From contig CALHLW010000017.1 in NCBI GenBank assembly GCA_938034615.1, positions 1 through 50,153 of the forward strand: 50,153 nt of DNA. Direction: 5' to 3'. Of this stretch, positions 8,155 to 16,545 are shown piece after piece. Below the pieces are notes generated by a model. That model did no database searches, had not been told where the DNA came from, and saw only the letters and a program-made list of their open reading frames with translations. The position numbers were made by a program, and so were the translations under genes. Origin of the DNA: an uncultured Neomegalonema sp. (GTDB lineage Bacteria > Pseudomonadota > Alphaproteobacteria > Rhodobacterales > Rhodobacteraceae). Position 1 is the stretch's first letter. Each line of letters opens with the position of its first letter.

Positions 8155-9486
8155 TTAGTGCACCCCGTCAGGCCACAGAACCACCCGGACGGTGCGCATG
8201 AGGATGAAGATGTCCAGAAGGACGTTGAAGTTCTTTACGTAGTAAAGGTCGTAGCGCAGCTTTTCCCGCGCGTCTTCCTCGGTCGCGCCATAGCGGTACT
8301 TTATCTGCGCCCAGCCGGTAAGACCCGGTTTCACGCGATGGCGCTCGGCGTAAAACGGCATCTTCTCTTCGAGCTGCTCGACGAAGAAGGGGCGCTCGGG
8401 GCGCGGCCCCACGAGGCTCATCTCGCCTTTGAGGATATTGAGAATCTGTGGCAACTCGTCGATCCGCGTCTGGCGCAGGAAGCGGCCCACGCGGGTCACG
8501 CGGCTGTCGTTCTCCTGCGCCCATTGAGGCTTTCCGGCGACTTCCGCATCCGAGCGCATCGAGCGGAATTTCACGATTTCATAGGGTGCGCCGTTCAGGC
8601 CCACGCGGGTTTGCCGGTAGAAGACGCCGCCGGGGCTGTCGAGCCGAATGGCTAATGCGGCGAAGATCAGGATGGGCGACAGGACGAGAACCGCCGCGCC
8701 CGAGACGAAGATATCCAGCGCCCGCTTGGCCCGCATCGACCAGGCCGCATACCCGGTATTGCGGGCGAAGATGAAGCGTGCGGGGTAGAGGTTCTCCAGA
8801 TCGACCTTGCCCGTTTCCTGTTCGCCGAAATCGAGCGAATCGAGGATACGCATGCCGGCAGCCTTGCAATCGAGCAGCGCGGCGGCGGGCAGGGGCGCAG
8901 AGCGGTCGGCCACGACGATCTCCGTTGCATCGAGTGCCTTGGCGCGGTCCAGCAGGCCGGCACCGGCATCCGCAGGATCGATCACGCAGATCACCTTGCC
9001 GTCGCCGTCGCCGAGCCGCGCAACCTCGCGCACCGATTCGCCCGATGCCGCGCCGCCGATGACGAGGATACGCCGCTGCAACGGCACGAAGCGCAGGAAT
9101 CGCCCGAAGATGTAGCGGGCAACCGCCACCGCCCCGTAGGAAAAGGACGCGCAGGCGATGGCGTAGAGCGGCGAAACCCAGATATCCCCGAAGACATAGA
9201 CGATCCCGAAACCCAGTCCGGCACCGACGACACAGGCAACGCCCAACCGCTCGGTCATCGTGGCCAGATTGGCGCGGGCATCCGGTTCGTAGATGCCGAG
9301 TGCGAGCATCATCAATATCGTCAGAATGGCGGGCAGGGTTGCAGCGCTCGTCAGGCCGGACGGCCCGTCGGGCGAGTGGACCACCAGTGTGGCGATCACG
9401 AAGATTGCCGCATAGACCGTCAACGCCTCGATCAGCGCCAGAACGAGGACTGAAGTCCTCACGGAATGACCGAAAATTCGTACCAT
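8155..9486 (-). CDS. XrtA-type exopolysaccharide sugar transferase (initiating glycosyl-1-phosphate transferase)
   Basis: A 443-residue inner-membrane enzyme of the bacterial sugar transferase family (TIGR03013-like, XrtA/PEP-CTERM-associated). It would transfer a sugar-1-phosphate from a nucleotide sugar to undecaprenyl phosphate, the first step of repeat-unit synthesis. The N-terminal half has four hydrophobic helices (about residues 10-135), then a CoA-binding-like Rossmann segment ([15 protein letters not shown]). A further helix precedes the catalytic domain, which carries KFRSM (about 305), [21 protein letters not shown] and [15 protein letters not shown]. It lies apart from the main XrtA block, with three plus-strand genes between, but points the same way. 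LOG follows as a downstream partner. The start at 9486 has only a distant GGAG; a nearby in-frame GTG is an alternative. Confidence 0.9.
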   Translation of the reverse strand: MVRIFGHSVRTSVLVLALIEALTVYAAIFVIATLVVHSPDGPSGLTSAATLPAILTILMMLALGIYEPDARANLATMTERLGVACVVGAGLGFGIVYVFGDIWVSPLYAIACASFSYGAVAVARYIFGRFLRFVPLQRRILVIGGAASGESVREVARLGDGDGKVICVIDPADAGAGLLDRAKALDATEIVVADRSAPLPAAALLDCKAAGMRILDSLDFGEQETGKVDLENLYPARFIFARNTGYAAWSMRAKRALDIFVSGAAVLVLSPILIFAALAIRLDSPGGVFYRQTRVGLNGAPYEIVKFRSMRSDAEVAGKPQWAQENDSRVTRVGRFLRQTRIDELPQILNILKGEMSLVGPRPERPFFVEQLEEKMPFYAERHRVKPGLTGWAQIKYRYGATEEDAREKLRYDLYYVKNFNVLLDIFILMRTVRVVLWPDGVH

Positions 9487-9610
9487 GTTTAGGGGGTGCT
9501 CCGCCTCTGTTCGGAACGATCATAATCCGTTGCAGTTGAGCATTTCTGAAGACTCTGGAGCGATCTTTGACTCTCTGGCCTTTACCGGCCGCAAGAAGGA
9601 TCGCCCCGCC

Positions 9611-12157
9611 ATGCGCGCTACTCTCTGTCTCGCTCTTGCCGTCATGCTCGCCGGATCGGCGGCCCATGCCGATGGAGCCTTTCTGTCCCGCCTGTCCTCC
9701 AATTCCGGTGCCATGGCGGTGGAGAGACCACGCGGAGCGGATGCGGTGGTGGGCGTGCGCCTCGAAGGGCTGCGCGGACAGGAGGGGCGGGTGACGAGTT
9801 TCGGTCAGGTGTTCCGCAAGGGAGACTGGCCCAGAGGCAAAGCGCTCGTTGCGGATGCGGGCGGCAAGCGCATTCCGCTTCAGACCGATATCAAGGCCCG
9901 TCATGCCGATGGCTCGGTACGCCACGCGATCCTGTCTTTGCGCAACCCGCCCGCCCGAACCGTGCAGCTTGCTCTGCGGGTCGCGGATGCTGCGCCGAAG
10001 GATGAGCCGCTCGATATCGCGTCGGTCCTCGAGCGCGGTTACGACCTTGCGGTCGTCTTCGATTTCAAAGGGCGCAAGGTCACGCTCGATGCCGCGAAAC
10101 TGTTGGAGCAGGCAGTGAAATCGGATTCTGACCTTTGGCTGCAAGGGCCGTTCGCCTCCGAGATTCGCATCGAGCGGCGGCTGACGCAGCAATTGACCGC
10201 CATCTTCGATATTCGGGCACAGGTGGACGGGGCGGTTCGTACCTCTGTTTCTATGCATAATGATTCGATGTACGAGACCAACAATCTCGATATTGCCTAT
10301 GGCTACACGATCCGCATGAGCGGGCAGGCGATGGTCGAGCGCAAGGTCACGCATCGCCGCTATGCCAATTGGCGCGAGATCGTCTGGGCGGGGGCGCAGC
10401 CATCGAGCGCGCATGTGGCCTATGACTTCCCCTACATGATCGCGACCGGGGCCGTGTCTGCCTATGATCCTGAACTCAGGATCGACCGCCGCACTCTCGA
10501 AAGCTGGCCAGAAAGGCTGGCCGAGGCCGATACCGAACCGTTAGGCAATGCCCTGATCCATAAGGCGATGACGGCAAGGGGTGGGCGCGGGGATATCGGT
10601 CTGGTGCCCGAATGGACCCTCGCATGGATGCGGACGCAGTCGCCGCAGCATCATCATGCGATGATGGAAACTGCCGAGGCGGCAGGGTCCGTACCGTGGC
10701 ATCTGCGCGATCCGTCTACCCAGCGTGCGCCCTCTCTGGACGATCATCCTAAATACTGGATGGATGCGCGGGCCACACAGGCCGCGAATGGCCATGGGCC
10801 GATCAAGACGGCGGTGGATGGCTGGCAGATCGACAGCGCGCATCAGCCGGACCTGACCTATGTGCCGTATCTCATCTCCGGCGAACGCTATTTCCTCGAT
10901 GAGCTGCACGCGCAGGTCGCCGCCGGTCTGTTCATGCATAGCCCGAGGGGTCGCGAGGGCGCCGCCGGAGCGTCTCGCAGGATGGATGTGCGCGGGCAGG
11001 CCTGGCTCAACCGCACCCATGGCCATGCCGCGTGGATCACGCCCGACGCCCATCCGGCCAAGGACGCCCTGACCGACAAATTCCGTGCGCGGATGGCGTG
11101 GTATGCCCGCGCCTATCGACGCGAAGACCGGCTTGGCGGCTCCACCGACATCGAGACGGCGGGCTGGATTGAGGGGGTCGATCCGAGAGGCCCGCTCAGG
11201 CATTGGCAGCAGGACCAGTTCACGTCGGCGCTGGCGCAGGGCGCGCGGATGGGCTTTGCGGAGACGGGGGGCATCTTCGGCATGATGCGGCCCTATCTTC
11301 TGAACCGTTTTCTGCGTGACGATTTCAATCCGCGATGGGGCACGGCCCCCGAAACGATGCACCGTGACAGTAAGAGTGGTGCGCCCTATGCCACTTGGCG
11401 ACAGATCGTTCAGGCCAATATCAATGCCCGTCGCTTCGATCCCCGTCCCAAGGTCCAGATGGGTGATCCCGATAAGGCGTGGAGTGCCGCTGCTCAGGCC
11501 CGCGCGGGCTATGCGGCGATGCTCGGGGCCTTTGCCGATCCTTTGCTCGCCGAAGCCTATGCAACGCTTGTACGCAATACCCAAGGAATGCAGGGCGGTG
11601 AGAGTGGCTTCGGGGTGCATCCGAAATGGGCCATCGTCCCGGTCTTTCCCGACGGGACGACCCTGCCCCTCGCCCGTCACAACGTCGTGGACGGTCGGGC
11701 CAAAGGATCACGCGGCAACGACCTGCTCGCTGGAGGGCCGCAGGCGGATATGCTGCTCGGTGAAGCGGGCAACGATATCATCGCGGGGCTGGACGGCAAC
11801 GATACCATCGCCGGTGGGCTTGGTTTCAACCTGCTTGCGGGTGGACGGGGCGACGATCGCATCGTGGCCGAAGGCGGCATCACCATCGCCGCCGGAGGAC
11901 CGGGAGCCGATATCTTCTACGTCGGACGCCTTGCCGAAGGCGGACCCGCCCCGCTAGGCCGATTGGAGATCATCGATTTCCGCCCAGGCGCCGACCGCCT
12001 CGCCCTGCCGCCGTCGCTACGCGATCACCCCGCCGTTCTGCGCGGCGCGAAGGCGGTGAAAGCGGGGACGTTGATCCCCTTGGGCAAGGGAGCATCCATC
12101 CTCCTGCGCGGGGTGAAGCCGAGGGACCTGCGCGCGGACACTCTTGCGATGCGGTAG
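9611..12157 (+). CDS. Secreted protein with RTX-type calcium-binding repeats, possible polysaccharide-acting enzyme
   Basis: An 848-residue exported protein of unknown exact function. It starts with a Sec signal peptide (MRATLCLALAVMLAGSAAHA, cleavage after AHA). An N-terminal domain follows whose FGQVFRKGDWPRG and HADGSVRHAILSL segments recall the beta-barrel of exo-rhamnogalacturonan lyase-like (PcRGLX/YetA) proteins. Then comes a large Trp/His-rich middle (about residues 90-680). Residues about 699-770 hold six nonapeptide RTX repeats (GSRGNDLLA, GEAGNDIIA, GLDGNDTIA, GGRGDDRIV and two degenerate copies). ATG 9611 is preceded by AAGGA and gives the signal peptide. RTX proteins usually leave by type I systems without a Sec signal, so the combination is unusual. 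It is divergent from the XrtA sugar transferase, so a role in trimming or binding the exopolysaccharide is a reasonable guess, not a demonstrated one. Confidence 0.7.
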   Translation: MRATLCLALAVMLAGSAAHADGAFLSRLSSNSGAMAVERPRGADAVVGVRLEGLRGQEGRVTSFGQVFRKGDWPRGKALVADAGGKRIPLQTDIKARHADGSVRHAILSLRNPPARTVQLALRVADAAPKDEPLDIASVLERGYDLAVVFDFKGRKVTLDAAKLLEQAVKSDSDLWLQGPFASEIRIERRLTQQLTAIFDIRAQVDGAVRTSVSMHNDSMYETNNLDIAYGYTIRMSGQAMVERKVTHRRYANWREIVWAGAQPSSAHVAYDFPYMIATGAVSAYDPELRIDRRTLESWPERLAEADTEPLGNALIHKAMTARGGRGDIGLVPEWTLAWMRTQSPQHHHAMMETAEAAGSVPWHLRDPSTQRAPSLDDHPKYWMDARATQAANGHGPIKTAVDGWQIDSAHQPDLTYVPYLISGERYFLDELHAQVAAGLFMHSPRGREGAAGASRRMDVRGQAWLNRTHGHAAWITPDAHPAKDALTDKFRARMAWYARAYRREDRLGGSTDIETAGWIEGVDPRGPLRHWQQDQFTSALAQGARMGFAETGGIFGMMRPYLLNRFLRDDFNPRWGTAPETMHRDSKSGAPYATWRQIVQANINARRFDPRPKVQMGDPDKAWSAAAQARAGYAAMLGAFADPLLAEAYATLVRNTQGMQGGESGFGVHPKWAIVPVFPDGTTLPLARHNVVDGRAKGSRGNDLLAGGPQADMLLGEAGNDIIAGLDGNDTIAGGLGFNLLAGGRGDDRIVAEGGITIAAGGPGADIFYVGRLAEGGPAPLGRLEIIDFRPGADRLALPPSLRDHPAVLRGAKAVKAGTLIPLGKGASILLRGVKPRDLRADTLAMR

Positions 12158-12193
12158 GCGGACAATCGTCAACGGCACCCTTGCACCGCCCCG

Positions 12194-12228
12194 CCTGTCT
12201 GCTATCCCGTCCTGCGTACAGACAGGAG
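12194..12228 (+). promoter_or_regulatory. Hairpin overlapping the ribosome-binding site of the enoyl-CoA hydratase gene
   Basis: A perfect 8-bp inverted repeat (CCTGTCTG 12194-12201, CAGACAGG 12219-12226) with a 17-base loop. The distal arm contains the first half of the AGGAG Shine-Dalgarno sequence (12224-12228), so an RNA hairpin would partly hide it. As DNA it could equally be a repressor operator. Confidence 0.35.
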
Positions 12229-12235
12229 CGCACTC

Positions 12236-13015
12236 ATGACCGACTATACCGTCATCCGATACGTCCTTGCGGGCGATGTGGCCGAGATTACGCTCGACCG
12301 GCCCGATACGCTCAACAGTCTCAACGCGGCCATGCGCTCGGAGCTGAAACATGCGGTCGAGCGGGCGCAGGCGGAGAAGGCCCGCGCGATCCTCATTACC
12401 GGCGAAGGGCGCTCGTTCTGTTCCGGTCAGGATCTGGGCGAGACCGAAACCGGCGTCCCCGATGTGGAGCGCACCCTGCGCGAGGAATACGAGCCGATGG
12501 CCCGCGCGATTCTCGATTGTGATCTGCCGATCGTCGCGGCGGTCAACGGCACGGCGGCGGGGGCAGGGGCGAGCCTTGCGCTGCTCGCCGATCTTGTCAT
12601 CGCGGGCCATACCTCGCAATTCGTGATCGCCTTCGCGCGGATCGGCCTCATGCCCGATGTGGCGCTTACCTATTTCCTGCCGAGGCAGGTCGGCCTCTCC
12701 CGTGCCATGGGCATGGCCATGACCACCGAACCCGTCGATGGTCAGCGCGCCGCCGATTGGGGGCTCGTCTGGAAATCCGTCCCCGATGACAAGCTGATGG
12801 AGCAGGCGCGGGCGTTGACCGGAGCGCTGGCGAAGGGGCCTACCCGTTCGTTCTCATTGATCCGTAAAGCCATGCGCGCCAGCCTCGACAACGATCTGTC
12901 CGCTCAGCTTGTCCATGAGGCGAAAGGGCAGGGTGAAGCGGCCTCCACGCGCGATTTCCTCGAAGGAACGACCGCGTTCCTCGAAAAGCGGATGCCATCC
13001 TTCGAGGGCCGATGA
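12236..13015 (+). CDS. Enoyl-CoA hydratase/isomerase-family protein, PaaG-like
   Basis: A 259-residue crotonase-fold enzyme. The oxyanion-hole segments are FCSGQDLG (61-68) and NGTAAGAGASLAL (104-116). An aspartate (D141, GLMPDVALTYFLPR) lies where PaaG-type epoxyphenylacetyl-CoA isomerases keep their catalytic Asp, and the first hydratase Glu is absent, so isomerase chemistry is more likely than hydration. Overall the line of motifs follows E. coli PaaG closely, including the C-terminal FLEKRMPSFEG. No other phenylacetate genes are present, so a different acyl-CoA substrate is quite possible. The stop overlaps the next start (ATGA), coupling it to the DUF817 gene. Confidence 0.87.
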   Translation: MTDYTVIRYVLAGDVAEITLDRPDTLNSLNAAMRSELKHAVERAQAEKARAILITGEGRSFCSGQDLGETETGVPDVERTLREEYEPMARAILDCDLPIVAAVNGTAAGAGASLALLADLVIAGHTSQFVIAFARIGLMPDVALTYFLPRQVGLSRAMGMAMTTEPVDGQRAADWGLVWKSVPDDKLMEQARALTGALAKGPTRSFSLIRKAMRASLDNDLSAQLVHEAKGQGEAASTRDFLEGTTAFLEKRMPSFEGR

Positions 13016-13764
13016 GCGCCCTCTGGCGCTTCGTCTCGCTACAGGCCCGCGCTGCCATCTTCGGCATCGGCATCCTCGTCCTGCTGTTCGCCACAAAGGC
13101 CGTCTGGCAGGATGATTGGCCGCTCTATCGCTATGATTTCCTGTTCATTGCGGTGGTGGCAGGGCAAATCTGGCTACTGGCGACCGGGCGCGAGACATGG
13201 CGTGAGGCGAAGGTCATCGCTGTCTTTCACGTCGTCGGCGTGGTGATGGAGGTTTTCAAGACCGCGATTGGCTCGTGGCAATACCCGGAGGCATCGGTGC
13301 TGGCCATCGGCGGCGTGCCGCTGTTCACCGGGTTCATGTATTCGGCAGTGGGTAGCTATATCGCGCGCTTTTGGCGGTTGGGCGATATGCGGCTCGAGCG
13401 CGCGCCGCCGCAATGGGCCGCGATCATGCTGGCGGTGGCGATCTACGTGAATTTCTTCACGCATCACTATATCGTGGATTTCCGCCTTGGCCTCTTCGTC
13501 GTCATCGCGCTGCTCTATGGCCCCGCGATCGCGCAGTTCGGCGAGGATGGACCACGGGTGCCCGTCCTCGTCCTCTTTGCTCTCACCGCGATCCTCATCT
13601 ACATCGCGGAGAATATCGGCTCGCTGACCGGCACCTGGCTCTACCCGTCGCAGCAGGACGGGTGGCGACCTGTGCGACCGGGCAAGCTCGGCGCGTGGTT
13701 CCTGCTGATGACGATCAGCTTCGTCCTCGTCCGAACGATCCGCGAGTCAGCGGAGCGTCGATAG
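13012..13764 (+). CDS. DUF817 family membrane protein
   Basis: A 250-residue polytopic inner-membrane protein with about seven to eight hydrophobic segments, matching the uncharacterised DUF817 family. The conserved core is MEVFKTAIGSWQYPE followed by GGVPLFTGFMYSAVGSYIAR, and the C-terminal part has YIAENIGSLTGTWLYP. Acidic and Trp residues inside these hydrophobic stretches suggest a membrane enzyme or channel, but no function is known. The start overlaps the PaaG-like gene by four bases (ATGA), so the two are probably co-translated. Its last 18 bases overlap the end of prsT on the opposite strand. Confidence 0.85.
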   Translation: MSALWRFVSLQARAAIFGIGILVLLFATKAVWQDDWPLYRYDFLFIAVVAGQIWLLATGRETWREAKVIAVFHVVGVVMEVFKTAIGSWQYPEASVLAIGGVPLFTGFMYSAVGSYIARFWRLGDMRLERAPPQWAAIMLAVAIYVNFFTHHYIVDFRLGLFVVIALLYGPAIAQFGEDGPRVPVLVLFALTAILIYIAENIGSLTGTWLYPSQQDGWRPVRPGKLGAWFLLMTISFVLVRTIRESAERR

Positions 13765-16482
13765 AAGCGATTCCGCCTCGTCCCGCGCCGCGAACTTGCC
13801 GCTGCCGTCGAGCACACCGGTCAGGATCGTCCGGGCCTCAGCGCCTCGGCCTGCCTTCGAGAGAGCGGCGGCGTAGTGGTAGCCGATCTCGGGATTGTTC
13901 GGAGCCATCTTCGCCGCGCGCGACAGCAGTGCAAGGCCCCGATCCAGCTTGCCGTATTCGACCAGCATCCAGCCATAGGTATCGGCGACTTCCGGCGCAC
14001 CCCCGGCGGCCTTGAAAGCCCGCTCGGCATAATCGAGCGCGTCTGGACGCTCCGAGCGGTGGCGCAGCCAAGCATAGTTGTTCAGAGCCACAGGATTGCC
14101 CGGTTCCAGCTTCAGGAAGTCGGCATAGACCGCCTCGGCCTCTGCATAATCTTCGCGGTCCATCAGGGCGGTTGCATAGGCGATCATGGCACCGCGATCA
14201 CGCGGGTGCCTGGCAACCCAGTCTTTCAGCCCCTTCTTCGCCGCATCCTCCCGCCCGGCCCGGACGCGCGCGCCATAGAGGGCGGTGGCCGTGCGGCTGT
14301 CTGGTTTGCGGTTGAAGGCCTGTTCCAGCACTTCGACCCCGACGATAGGCTGACCCATCTCGGCGGCCACATGGGCCATAAGACGGGCAGAGGCTCCGGC
14401 ATCGTGGCGCGAGAGCGCCTGTGCCGCTTCCTTCGCCACACCGGCTTCGCGCCGCTCGATGGCCAAGGTTGCCATGGTTCCGGCGAGACCGACATGGCCC
14501 GGCCAGCGTTTCAACCCGAGGCGCAGGGCCGCATAAGCATCCTTCGGACGGCCAGCCGCTGCCAAGGCTTCGGCCCGGATCACGACCGCACGGGGCGAAT
14601 CAGGCGAGCGTTTTGCCAGTCGGTCGGCGGCGTCCACTGCTGCTTCGCCCGCTTTTGCGTCGATCAGCGATGTTGCTGCGAAGGACATATCTTGGAGCGA
14701 CGCATTCTTCATCTTGGAGAGGCGAAGGGCCTCACGGGATGCGTCATCGCTGCGACCGGACAAGATGGCACCGCTGATGAAAGCCGCTGAGATTTCCGCC
14801 GAATCGGGCAATCTCTGCATCCCTTCGGCCAAGGCCGTCATCGCTTCATTGCTGCGTCCGCTCTCTGCAAGATGCCGCGACAGGCGCAAGGTCAGAAACT
14901 CGCTGCGCGGATTGTTGGCGACCATCTTCCGCAGGCGATCAATGGTCGTGCCCGGAGAGGGATCAAGCTGTTCGAGAGCGACATGCGCGGCGAGCAGTTC
15001 CGGTTCTGCCGACAGGGCCGCATCAAGCTGACGGCGCGCAGCATCGGTATCGCCACGGGTCGCTTCGATCCCGCCACGCAGGGCGAGCACGCGCGCCGCC
15101 CGCTGCGTTGCGTCGGGCAGACCGTCGAGGGCGTTCTGTGCCGTCTCCGTGTCTCCATTGGCGAGGGCATTGCTGGCCTTCAGAATGGCCACGCGCAGGG
15201 TCGGATCGCCTTCCGTCGCGGGGTCGAGCAGTCTCAGGGCATTTCGGGCATTGCGCTGTTCATCGGGATTGCCGGTCTGCTCCAGCACTGTGAAATGATT
15301 GCGGGCGTCGTCGAAGCGGTCGAGCGTCAGATAGGCGCTTGCCAGCCGACGCCGCGTGCTGGTGTCATCCGGCGTTTCGGCCAACAGTTTTTCGAGGATA
15401 TCAACGGCGTTGCTCGGCTGACCCATCCGCATCCGAACGGTTGCGAGGGCGCGGCGGGCATCGAGATTGTCCGGCTCCATCGCGATATAGCGCAGGAACA
15501 GGGAATCGGCCTGACTGTATTCCTTCCGCTCGGTCTTGATGAGGGCGCCGAGCAGAACGGCGGGGGCGAAGCGGTCGAAGCTGCGCTGAAGCTGCGTAAA
15601 GCTGTTGTTCGCGGCGTCGTAATCGCCTTCGGCGAAAGCGATTGCGCCCTCAAGGTAATGGGCGATGGGCGCAGCGGATGACAGCTTTTTGACCGTCCTA
15701 GCGTCCTTACGTGCCCGCTCGATATCGCCATTCGCGAGCGATGCCCGCGCACGGGAGATCAGCGGACCGACATCGTTTGGCTGAAGTTCAACGGCCTTGT
15801 CGAAGGAATAGAAGGCGGCGTGTTTGTCACCCGTAATGAGCGAGACTTCGCCGCGCAGAATCCAGCCCGGCGCGTAGTCGGGCTTGCCCTTCACGATCTC
15901 GTCCACCTTGTCGGTGGCGCGGACGTAATCCTTGCGGGCAGCGTAGACGCGAGCGAGGCCGAAATGGCCCTCGACGCGGCGGGGATCGATGGCAAGGATG
16001 TCGCGGTTGGCCTGTTCGGCTTCATCCAACCGGCCAAGCTCGACGAGAGCTGCCGCGCGAATGACCAATTTCTGGGACATCAGGTCTTCGGTTGCCGCGT
16101 TACCCGTGACCGCCGCCAGCGCGTCCTTGGGCTTGCCGTTTTGCAGCGCGATTTCGCCTAGCAGGACGGCGCTCTCGTCGCTCGGTGCGAGGCGGTGGGA
16201 TCGCCCGATTTCCTTCTCCGCCGTTTCGAGGTCACCACCCAGCAGCGCGATCTTGCCGAGTATCAGGCGGGCAGGCGCGTGGTCGGGATTGGAGCGCAGG
16301 ACATTCTTCAACTCAATCGAGGCATCGCGTAGCTTACGTTGGTCGAACAGCTTTTCAGCGCGCGCAAAGGTCTCGTCCGTGCCGGTGGCATAGGCTTTGG
16401 CGAGGACGGGTGCAGAGGTGGCGACCGTGCCGCCAGTCAAGGCGAGGGCGATTGCGAGGGCGGTGAGAGGATGACGCGACAT
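13747..16482 (-). CDS. prsT: XrtA/PEP-CTERM system TPR-repeat protein PrsT
   Basis: A 911-residue exported protein made almost entirely of tetratricopeptide repeats, as in PrsT of XrtA exopolysaccharide loci. The start at ATG 16482 gives a signal peptide (RHPLTALAIALALTGG to about VLAKAYA). TPR-type helices run from residue about 40 to the end; FARAEKLFDQRKLRDASIEL, PARLILGKIALLGGDLETAE and the C-terminal NNYAWLRHR, DTYGWMLVEYGKLDRGLALL are good examples. The family is described as a lipoprotein (TIGR02917), but I see no lipobox Cys, so this copy should be a soluble periplasmic protein. TPR proteins of this kind tend to scaffold synthase/export complexes across the periplasm. Last gene of the minus-strand block, 63 bp after the amidotransferase. 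A GGAG site precedes the start. Confidence 0.88.
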   Translation of the reverse strand: MSRHPLTALAIALALTGGTVATSAPVLAKAYATGTDETFARAEKLFDQRKLRDASIELKNVLRSNPDHAPARLILGKIALLGGDLETAEKEIGRSHRLAPSDESAVLLGEIALQNGKPKDALAAVTGNAATEDLMSQKLVIRAAALVELGRLDEAEQANRDILAIDPRRVEGHFGLARVYAARKDYVRATDKVDEIVKGKPDYAPGWILRGEVSLITGDKHAAFYSFDKAVELQPNDVGPLISRARASLANGDIERARKDARTVKKLSSAAPIAHYLEGAIAFAEGDYDAANNSFTQLQRSFDRFAPAVLLGALIKTERKEYSQADSLFLRYIAMEPDNLDARRALATVRMRMGQPSNAVDILEKLLAETPDDTSTRRRLASAYLTLDRFDDARNHFTVLEQTGNPDEQRNARNALRLLDPATEGDPTLRVAILKASNALANGDTETAQNALDGLPDATQRAARVLALRGGIEATRGDTDAARRQLDAALSAEPELLAAHVALEQLDPSPGTTIDRLRKMVANNPRSEFLTLRLSRHLAESGRSNEAMTALAEGMQRLPDSAEISAAFISGAILSGRSDDASREALRLSKMKNASLQDMSFAATSLIDAKAGEAAVDAADRLAKRSPDSPRAVVIRAEALAAAGRPKDAYAALRLGLKRWPGHVGLAGTMATLAIERREAGVAKEAAQALSRHDAGASARLMAHVAAEMGQPIVGVEVLEQAFNRKPDSRTATALYGARVRAGREDAAKKGLKDWVARHPRDRGAMIAYATALMDREDYAEAEAVYADFLKLEPGNPVALNNYAWLRHRSERPDALDYAERAFKAAGGAPEVADTYGWMLVEYGKLDRGLALLSRAAKMAPNNPEIGYHYAAALSKAGRGAEARTILTGVLDGSGKFAARDEAESLLSTLR

Positions 16483-16545
16483 GGGGGGACTCCGGCTTGA
16501 TGCGTGGATCGCGCACACCATGCCGTGAGGAAGGTTTCTCTCCCC

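Noticed and set aside
8579-10414. 611-codon minus-strand frame crossing the sugar transferase start and the secreted RTX protein gene
   Set aside because: Both real genes in that interval have clear motifs; this frame is Arg-rich shadow sequence.
11706-11930. DNA tandem repeat over the RTX region
   Set aside because: The nonapeptides are similar at the protein level only; no clean DNA period is present.
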